Both the position numbers and the translations under genes were made by a program. The notes beneath the pieces were generated by a model. It ran no database searches. It was not told the origin of the DNA and saw nothing but the letters and a program-made list of their open reading frames with translations. Shown here piece by piece: positions 1 to 10,100 of a stretch of 20,947 nt of DNA. How positions within the stretch are numbered: the first letter of the stretch is position 1; each line of letters begins with the position of its first letter. This DNA is from Plakobranchus ocellatus. Lineage: Eukaryota; Mollusca; Gastropoda; Plakobranchidae. The DNA lies in the NCBI GenBank assembly GCA_019648995.1, contig BLXT01002187.1:895747-916693 (forward strand), in the 5' to 3' direction.

Positions 1-1023
1 ATCAAAGTTCGCAGAATGTAGATAGCATTTGTTGTACCTTTTCCCTCTACAAATCCGCATTGTTCTTCTGCTATTTCTGGTTATTACATATTTTGATAAA
101 AATATCAAGGTATGTTCAGACATCTATATATATGTTTTTATAACTCCAACTACGTTTTCCTTAGCCAATGCTTTTTGGTCACAAATATTATCTCCTGTAC
201 ATTTATTCACTGATTTCCCTAAAATTTGGTATAGTTCTTGCAGTTGTATTCTTACAAAAATCACACACAAGCTTTCATTGGTATAATTTTTGAAAAATTA
301 TTACATTTTTGTTTAATTTAAACTTTTTGTTTTTTTTTTAGGGCTAAGCAGCTTCAGTACATGGTATGAAATATAGATTATTAAGAAAATCTGGAAATAT
401 CTTTCTATAACATTGACTTAATTTAGGTTATGCATCTCCCTGTTTGCAGAATATGTCAGTGTTTCATGATTTGAATCTTAGGAGAAGATCTTTCTCCTTA
501 CGCAATTCACTGATCAAGATTTAACTTACCCAACAATGTCTCTGTCCTGCACCATCCTTCCTTCATCTGCTACTTTATCACAAAATGTTCCATGTAGGAG
601 AAGATAGAAATTTAAAAATAGGATAAAACTTGATCATTAAGTTCAAGATGAGCACTATTTGTGTGGTAACTGAAAAAAAATGTTTATTATGTTGGGTTCA
701 TTCATAAAGATTGTGTGCCCTGCCTCAAAAGTTGTAAGAAAAACAAAAAAAATAAATAAACATACAAATAAGTACGAAAGTGCAAATAAGTACAAAAAGT
801 GCAGTTTTTTAGTAATTTTTTTTTACATGAAAGAGATGCAGAAAAGCATCTTTATATATTAAAGATAGAGGAGAGAAGGAGAGGCAAACAACAATTAAAT
901 TTCATTGGGTAACAAAATGGATTTGGTCTAAGACAAGATACAAGAAGTTGCTCTGCATAGTATGCACAGAGGACTCTTGATAAGTAGGTGATGGCCTTTT
1001 CTTTCTTACTCTTGAATCGGCAG
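1..1023. other. Intron or 5' flank, no gene seen
   Basis: AT-rich, with scattered A and T runs. No integrase-like translation was found in any frame, although an upstream integrase core would be expected to precede the downstream exons. An imperfect palindrome at about 480-497 (GGAGAA..TTTCTCC around GATC) is the only local structure. An in-frame TGA at 1013-1015 closes the frame of the next exon just before its acceptor. Confidence 0.5.
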
Positions 1024-1157
1024 ATATGGAATGATGGAGCATTTGATCTTATTGGAGAATGATGTCTCAGCAAAGAAACCTTTAGATGCCTCTGGAGTTA
1101 GTCAGAATCTTCAAACCTGTGCTGTAAATGTGTCCAAAGAAGACAGTGATCCCATGG
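1024..1157 (+). CDS. Exon 1 of model: linker, possibly first coding exon
   Basis: Acceptor-like ..TCGGCAG precedes and a strong donor GTAAGT follows. The frame is open throughout and reads polar linker (..LLENDVSAKKPLDASG.. and ..SKEDSDPM). The upstream frame is closed by TGA at 1013, so either the exon starts at 1024 (codon split 2+1) or translation starts at the tandem ATG ATG at 1031-1036. It ends in phase 1, matching exon 2. No domain recognised. The main doubt is whether it belongs to this gene or to an upstream one. Confidence 0.5.
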
Positions 1158-4100
1158 GTAAGTGAGTAAAGCATGACTTTGTATCTACTTTAGGCCATTA
1201 GACCTGCTTTTTTTACAACATTTGCGAGAATTCTGAAAATCCAGATAGTGTCATTCTGACCCACTGGAACCTTTCTAAAAAAATTTTTCTCCAAAGGGCT
1301 CATGCCTGTGGACCCTCTAGCAACTTTCAGACAATTTCATCATAGGTAAGATGCAGGCCTTTATTATGAAATGTCTATCGCACATAGAGGTTGTTTTTTT
1401 TGGGGGGGGGAAGGATCTTAAAATAAAATAAAAAATTGACTGTGTTTTTTTTTTTTTTTTTTTTTTTTTTTCCAAAGCTGATGATGAGAAGAAAAAAAGA
1501 CTTGCCCAAGGCAAACATCAAATGTAAAAAACGAAACCATTGTGTTCAGAAAATACCTCTTCTTTCTCCAAGATGTTGAAAATCAGATGGATAAAACAGT
1601 TAGGAATAATAAGATTGGCAGTAGTCAGTGGAGGACACAAACATGATAATGATGACAAAATATATTTTTCAGGATTTAGGAAACATAGCTATAATGCTTA
1701 CATATTGACTGCAGCACTAGTATTCAGACTTTGAGCTAATTATGAGAACACAAAGCTGGCATCTCACTGGCAAATATTAAAATGTTAATGAGAGATGCAA
1801 AGATTGGGTATAAACAAATCAAAGTCAGCTACTACAAAGAGCATGTCTAAAATATAGGTCTTATATTTGATTCATTAAAGCTGAATATTTGCAATAAATT
1901 TTGTCAAGAATGCTATGATTGCACTTAATGTCAACGGAAAATCAAATAGATATTTTTATTTCCACCTCACTTTCAGATGAGCATTGGTGTAATCTGTATG
2001 TAGCAGTGGAAAGATTTGTTAATATTTACACAATAGACTGGCCAAATTGTTTGGATATTTGCCTTCTTCCATTGCGTAACACTGTTAGTCAGGTGACAGA
2101 ATTCACACCTGCTTATTTATTGATGGGAAGGTGAGGATCTTTGAGAATTTTCTCTTTTGCTTTATCCTGATATATTTCATTCACATATATCTAGTTATTA
2201 TGAAATCTCATCTGTTTATGTTTTGTAAATGGCATGATGCATTCATGTGCAAAGTTATCTTTAACTTATAACTTCAAATTAACTGATTCAATATAAATGA
2301 TTGCTCTTTTAACCATAAAGTAAAGCAACCTAACATAGTCTAGTTAACTAGGTGTTAACTTATCCTGTTATTGCGTTTCTTTTCTTCCTTTAAATATCAA
2401 GGGAGCCCAATTTTCCAGGGACTATTTTGCCTCCCAAGCCATCAATGAATTCAGAGATTTCTTTAAATCTGGAGCAAATTTATCAAGCTGTGGATGAAAC
2501 CATGGCTATCTATCAACAATGCTCAGTTCCAGATATTAAGCATGTACTAGAACCCTCTGTCAGTATTTCTACTATTGATGTAGAAAGGAAAGCGTTTCCC
2601 TACGAGAATCCTCCAGATTCTGGAGCTGTACAGAAAGCTGTCCGTAAAAGCAGGAAACCTGTAAGATTTGTGGAGCAAGACGAGAAAAGAGAGAAACTAG
2701 ATAAACCTATTGGGGATGATCATGACATGACTAGTCCTGCTGTCATAAGTGGTAAGAATAAGACTTTATATTTCGTTGTTTTTTGTTTGCTTTGTTTGTT
2801 TTAAATGTCTGTCTCTATAAGAAATTAGTTGTATATTTGTGGGAGAACTTTACACTTTATTCATTGTTTGTATATTTACAAGCAAAGTTCATTAAACCTA
2901 ATATTGTCTTCATTAGAATAATTATATATGGCAGATGTGTATTCTTTCAACCCGTCATTCTTTTTAAATTGCTTTATTGACCACATTATCATTCTCTATA
3001 ATACTATGAACTCTTATGCATCATATTTATCTAAAAGAAAATGGTGCAGTGAATTTAGGAAGGATCTTTTTGTGGTGAAACTTTCAGTGCCTGAAACTTC
3101 ATTTTTAGTGATGGCATGGTTTTATTCTTTTTGATGTAACTTTAGAAGAAATGATCTCTAGGTAGAGAGAGTCTTGAATTGGAATTCAGCATTAAATTAT
3201 CTTTCTTTTGATGTATAATACGTGTATGATAGTGTATGTTGAAAAATTTATGTTTTTGGGACAATCTCAAATCATGTTTGTGCAATCTGCCATATTTCTG
3301 TGATTAGCATCAATCAGTAATGGAAAATTAACAACTCATTTTTGGGTTTTTTCTTCAAATGCACATAGAAAAAAACACTCCTCCGTGTAGATTTTATCAA
3401 CACGGTTGTCTTGAGATAATTAAAAAAAAATTTTTTTTTATCATAGCTCAATTAAGCTAGTCAAAAGAATTTACTGTGTTTGAATCATTTTTCTCAGATG
3501 TAAAAAAACAATATATTCTTATCCTTCATTTCAGATAAATTTGTTCTTTTTTCATTCCTTCTCTCAATATTGTATTTTCCCTCTTACTCTTGTCAACAGT
3601 TTGTATGTGGAGTGTATATTTTTTACCTCTGCATATAATATACCTCTGCAATTCAGTCCATGTACCTGTTTGATTTTTTTATTTTCTATTTTCTAATTAC
3701 TGCTTATGAAATCTTGAAAATCATAGTTTATTTTTGAATATTTTTTTTTTTTTTTGCTTCTTTTAAACTCCTTGTCTTTTCCAAATGTCCAAATGTAAGC
3801 AGGGCAATTTAAGAAAAGGAACTTAGAATCCAGCATTCTGTACAAGAAAAAAGAAAACATTGAGCCTAATGGAAAACCAGACATACAAGACAGCTCTGTG
3901 GCTGATGATGAGGAGGATATATTTGAGAAGGTAAAAACTGAAACACAGATTTTGAATTGTCTTCATATGAAATACATTTTATTAGGCTTTGAATAAAGAG
4001 TATGTAGGTATTAAGGCATACCAATAGGGCACTAAAATAGTGAGCCCTGTTAGTATTATTAACTTTAAATTATCTTCCCCACTGCTTAAGTCGAAGCCGC

Positions 4101-7100
4101 TTAAGTCAATTTTCATTCAAGTCGATCTTTTTACTTTGAAAACCTATTGTAAAGAGTAATGCATAACTAGATTTTTATGGAAGTCCATCTTTCACTGTTT
4201 GGCGCCGCTCATTAAAGAACGCTTTTCCTCCCTCCAATCTATAAATATGTTAGTTTCTGGTACACAGGCCAACAGATATGCCTGTGGGTAATGCCAGCCT
4301 TTTACTGTATAATTCACTTTGTGTTACATTTTTCAGCTCTTTATTACAGTCTCAGGACGGGGCCTGTGTGTGTGTGTGTGTGTGTGTTTCAAAGGGGAAG
4401 GGAAGGGAGGGTGTTGCTCATCGTAGGCCAAGAGTCTAGCATGAGGCAAGGCCCTGTTCTAGATCTATTCACACCATTACATCAGAGCTTTGTGTTACCC
4501 TAGGCCGTATTGGCTGGCTTTATCTAATTTCAAAGTCTCTCTTTCTCTCTCTGTCTCTAGTACTGAGGCAGTGCGACTGTGACTAACAAGCATGCCCGTC
4601 ATTCCCAAACAACTTATGTGTGTGTGTGTGTGTGTATTAAGGAGTAAGGTGGGAGAGGCAGTGGCCAGCTGGCTTTGTTAGGAGGTGTGTGCAATAAAAT
4701 GCTTTAGGGCCTAGTAAAGTTCCACTGTAGCCACCACAATGCTGATACTGATCTAGATTGGAGATCTATCTGTCTGCCATTCTACAAACATATACACCCC
4801 TAGCCTCATTCGATCTTAGACTAGAAATGCTAACACTGTAACAGGAAGCCATCACTTAGGCATATTATAAACCACATTGAAACATTAGATCCACATCGGA
4901 AAACTTAGAGCAAGGCGAACGCAGTAGACAACTTTGCCATGAAAACACAAAATCAAGGTCATTTACGAAGTGAAAAAGAAGTACCTGTACTTTATTGTTG
5001 TTGTATTTTTGTTTTTGTTTTTATTTATTAAGTAAATTGATACGTCCTAGTTGTGCTACCATGTATTTTAATGAACCATTCCAAGACTCTCCAAAAGATT
5101 TTGAGAAAATTTTTTGGAATTGGAGAAATATCACTGCAGTATCCCTTTTAGTAAAACAAAATAAAAAAAAACAAAAAGAGTATTTATTATTGTATTATCA
5201 CTTTTTGGATCAGGGTTATACTTCAAATATTTATCTTGGATTTCTCCAGAGTGCAGTTTTGCAGTGATTCCCTTTGCAGGCAGATTTGTATATATGTGTG
5301 TGTGTGGTGGGGGGGGGGAATTCATAGCAATTGCTGTCACTCATTTGAACACAATTTAAAGTTTTACCTCACTGATGCCTGTCAGTCCCTGGTAACATAA
5401 GATGTGGGCATGATTTCCGTTCACTTTTGCGGGTAAAGCTGTTCCTGTCACATGTTTTTCGTAGCTGCTTTACCCCACTGGATTACTTTTTTTTCTTCTA
5501 TCAACTTAAAATTAATTTTTTTGTAGTGTCTTATCAATTCAAGTCTCTGGGTTATCCTCAACAGACAAATGAATAATTTTGCTTGGCCTTTTTTTTTTTT
5601 TTTTTTTTATCTATCTGCTTACCTTTATGGGGAACTCAATTATGTCTCAATTATCTGGTAGTAATAAACAATTATATAATAAGTTTATTCTTGGCTGTGA
5701 ATCATTCAACAGCCTTTTGGGCAAATCATCTGATAAACTTCTGGGCTAATACTTCTGTAGCCTTCTGGGCATATCTTTCAAAAGCCTCCTGGATAAACAC
5801 TTCTTTAGTCGTCTGAGTAAAATAAAATTTTTGGCTAGTTTTGTTGACTGCAAATATCTGCAGTCGCAGACAGCCTAGTTAAAACCAGCTGGAGATAGCA
5901 TAGTCCAAATTCACAGCATATTGATAAGAAAAGAAAACAACGGACTTGAAACAATTGCTGGAAATGAAAACAGAACAGTTTCAGGGGGGACAGATACAGA
6001 GATACCAACCTTACATGAAAAACGCTTATTTGTACATCTTTTTGGCCTTTGTACACATTTGCACTAATTTGTTGAATTATAAGCCTTTTGCCAGTGAGGC
6101 CATTTTTCAGTCATTCAAGAAATTGCCAGATGAATTGCTCAAAAAGGCAAAATCAGCCTCTGCAGCGTCTCTTCAGTAGTAAAGTTCTTAAAGGTCAATA
6201 TTTTAAACTTTAATTTTAGGCTATATTCATATCTGCCACTGTTTCTTTCTCAGATATGCCTGCTGTTCAGTATTTTGCCAAAATTCATGTATTGTGTTAC
6301 CGGGTAGCTTTTCTAAATACATATCAGTCTATGGTTGTAAACTTTTTTTGTAATCTTACACATTTTTGGCTCAAATCTTATTCTTTGCTGGTTAGATGAG
6401 TTGGTAGCTCTGAGGATAAAGCACCACATAAAATAGGAGCAAAAACTGACAATTGATAAAATTATATTAAGCCACAAGAATAGACTTCTCCGCCCATCAA
6501 GACATTGGCCACAACAAGTCTATGCCTAACTCACTTTAGCAATGAAGAAATAAAACATATATACACATAAATCCAAAACTTGTTTGATGAAAGGGTGATA
6601 ACCAAAACAAAGCATGAGCATAATGAATTTATATCAGGAAAATTTACTACAGGAAAGGCAGATGGCTTACAAAGAGTTATACTGAATTTGAAAGCATTCA
6701 CTACAAAAATTGATCACAAACAGTAGGTCAAGTAATGTGTGAGATTTTCAAAGAACAATATTCCATAGTTCAGAGATTTTTTTTTATATATCTGACAGTA
6801 TTCTTTGGATACATACTACAGAATCATTCACCTGTACAAGGCCGAAGGAAATTACCCTGCAAACAGCCCTGCAGCTTTCAAGAGAAATGTTAGAAGAGTG
6901 GCAGAAACCTTTGTTTATGAAAATGGCCTACTGCTGTACAAAGGAAAGCAAGGCGGTCTGAGTCAAAGAAAAACAGTTATGACAACTGAAGAAAGACTAG
7001 CAAAAATGTCAGAAGCACATGTTAAGAATGGTTTGTTCTCTGAATTTTTGACTAGTATAGAATAATAATATGTTAGATTAGGGATTAATTTTGATGGTTT

Positions 7101-10100
7101 TGTTTTTTGCTATGGGGGTAGTTGGAATTCAAATTTATTTGTGTAGCAATCCCACAAAATGAGCCGAGTTGCATTTTTGCATGATTGACTGAAAATGAAA
7201 ATGCTCGTTTTTTTATATGAAAAAACTTTCTATAGATATGCTGTTGCTTTCCTTTTCATAAGGCATTTTTACTTCTTTACTTTAATATTTTGATTTGCTC
7301 TCTGTGGGGAGACCTGCCATTCGATGTATTTTGTGAAGAGGCCATACATAAACAAATTTGAAAGCAAAAATTTTTTAGTGAACAGTTTGTCCCAAACTAT
7401 GAATTACCTGCAGCAAATTTTTTGTAACTGCTATTGACGTAATGAGTTATTTTTCTTTGTTCAATTTCCATTGAGGTGAATCTCACCATTTCAGTTTTAA
7501 AATTAATATTTTCCATCATCTATGTTTATGCTCCATTCTTTCAGTTATATTTATATATAAAATTTCCACAGGAGATCACTTGTCTCAGTTCAAGGTGTTG
7601 GACTCTCTTAATTCTGAAAAGCTATATTGGAAGGGCATGCATACAGATGTAAAGGCCTTTGTGTCAGCTTGCCCTGGCTGTAGGTTTGGAGAAACCAAGA
7701 AAAAGCGCAAGATGCAAATCAAACAGTTGCGGTGGTTTAAGGCAGCTGCTTCTGACAGTGAAGGAGATTCAGATGCTGAGGTAAAATTTAATTTTTTTCC
7801 TTTTTAATTATAGGCATCTTGTTTTATATTTTTATTTAAGCACGGTGATAGATTTGAACCCAGGAAAGAAAGTCCCCGCAAATGTCGGGGCAAGTTGGCT
7901 AAATATTACAACTCCATTTTTTTAAATTTTAGGAATAGCACCAACGTTAGTAATAATCGAAATACTTAATAATATTTTATGTAGGATTTACTGCTAGAAG
8001 ATCAGATTAATGGCACAGAGGCATTTATGAGTTTTACTAGTAGTAGCAGTAGCAGCAACAACAACAATGCTGGTAGTTGCTGTTGCAGGAAAAATTTTTA
8101 GTGCTAGTAGCAGCAGCAGTTTTGAAGGTTTAGCAGTTTTTAGTTCATAAAGGGCAGAAGAATAGCTATAATAGTATTGTATTAATTGGGTAGTTGTTAA
8201 TTTGCTGTGGTGCCATGAAAAAAATAGATTCTATTACAAAAGAAATAGTAAAATTTTAGACTTCATCAAATGTTTTCAGTAATTAATTTGAAAATCAGAA
8301 GTATTATTTTGTCGCGTCATATCCAAAGTAATCTTTGGTTTGAGCAGTAAATAAAAACTAATAATCCAATGTCACATGCAACTTTTCCGTGGATAAAATT
8401 ATTGTTGCCATTTTGTTTCATTTCATATTTGCAAAATTTTCCATTTTACCTTTTTTTTTCCCCTCTATTTGACCAAAACAAAAAAAAAGCCAATGTCCAC
8501 TAATGTGGAGCTATCTAGATTTGTTTTCATACACAATCAGTAAAAGGTTGCCCTTAAAAAACCTTAAAGTAATGCTTTTTTCTTTTTTTTTTTTCAAATA
8601 TTTTGAATACATTTACTTAAATTGTAAATTAAAAAAAAAATATTCTTTTTTTTTTTAGAGGTTCATATATATAATCTAGAAACTAGCTTAAAAAATGTAT
8701 ATGTGAATTCATGCATGAACATGTGTTGTCTTAAAAAATTATATATATGCAGGAATCTCACAAAGTAAGTCTAGTTGCAGTTCTTACTCCTTTCATGTTG
8801 CGCATGTACAGATATGTGTACCTTTCCAAAAATTCCAGATTCATTCTGGAATTCTATCTGAAAATGTCCTGCGTTCCAAAAATCTGCATTTTCATCACAA
8901 AATCCAAAATTTTGTTGATTTTTGATTGGCCGTACCAGGCCTTTTGTAATAAACCTAGTTTAGGTTTAGCGGCACTTTGAATAAGTGGTACTAGAAGGTT
9001 AGGCAACATAATACAAGGTAAGAAAAAAAATTGAACAGCGCTCACACTGCAACAAACTTTTCAAACTTATTTGTATGGTGCTCTTGGCTAGACCTCTGTT
9101 TTCATGAAAAACAAAAACAAAAAAAAACCACTCCCGGTCACCATGCATGCATCTTGTATGCAGGCTGAAGAGAGATTTGTGTGAGGTGGGGCAAACGTAT
9201 CGCGATTGATGCAGTGCACAGAGGTATGTCATTCCCAGGCCTACCTATCACTGACTATTGAAGCATTGACGGTCAGTTGTTCACATGATGACGTCACTCA
9301 CCTGGGCTAGGTTTTTTTTTCAACGGATGAGGAAAGCAAATACAAAAAATCTGATGGCAAATTTGAAATCAGCGATCTTAAATTAAGGGATCCATCGCGG
9401 CAGGTTTGTAAGTTTAATAGAAATAAACAATTACAGAACACATTTTTTTCCCGTTTTTAATCTGTCAACTTCAAGACAATGGTTTGGTTTAAAAACTTAA
9501 TTATTGAGACTTTGAGATTACACGCACAATGTCTTAATATAAGTCTAAAAAGGTCAACCTAATGTAGTGCTTTGCACGCTCCGATATAAATCCAGCATGG
9601 AACTTCGAGGTTTGGCGCGAGATGTTCTGATTGACTTTAGGCTCTAGTTATTGCTAGTTCTGTGATAATTATAAACTGTCTCTAGAAGCCTGTAGATCTA
9701 GAACTACTATTCAATAAATCGGGCCTGTGTATCTTTGATGAGTCTCCTCTTCTAAGTGTCCAAAAGGAAACTGCCCTACACAAAAGTTCCCATTCACAAG
9801 ATATAACAGCATTGCACTTGAAAAGAATGCATTAAAGCATTCTGCATTTCAAGCATAGAACAGCAGATTGTTTAATGTACTTATTTTCAAACTGAGGAAA
9901 GCTAGTAAAATTGAATTTCAATTGCAACATTGAAATTAAATAACTCAATGCAGTTATGAATAGAAGTAAAATTTCAAGGACAATTTTTCTTTTTATATAT
10001 CGTTAATCTAGAGCCAGTTTGCTCAACATTAAAGGTAAACAGATTAGAATGTACAAGCGTAGGCTATATGTTAGGCATACTGGCTTAGTGTTTGTGCCGA

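Larger units (their letters stand above)
3931..6798. other. Intron 4, mixed repeat-rich
   Basis: About 2.9 kb. The part at about 4080-5000 is visibly less AT-rich than its surroundings and holds microsatellites, which suggests an inserted segment, but no terminal repeats or protein remnant were recognised. It also contains a 24-bp minisatellite, one possible alternative exon (6111-6175) and a short reverse-transcriptase-like fragment (about 6636-6724). Confidence 0.5.

Noticed and set aside
451..524. Open stretch after TTTGCAG reading NMSVFHDLNLRRRSF as an exon
   Set aside because: It ends in a stop at once, has no matching donor and no homology.
852..1073. Minus-strand open frame overlapping exon 1
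   Set aside because: No domain, no splice context; it lies opposite a better supported + strand exon.
1479..1525. Short open segment after CCAAAG, reading ADDEKKKRLAQGKHQ, as an extra exon
   Set aside because: It would enter in phase 1 but leave in phase 2, which does not fit exon 2 (phase 1); its pyrimidine tract is simply the long poly-T run.
7021..7026. GTTAAG as donor of exon 5
   Set aside because: It gives phase 0, which would put exon 6 out of frame; GTTTGT at 7031 restores the frame and the H2C2 site.
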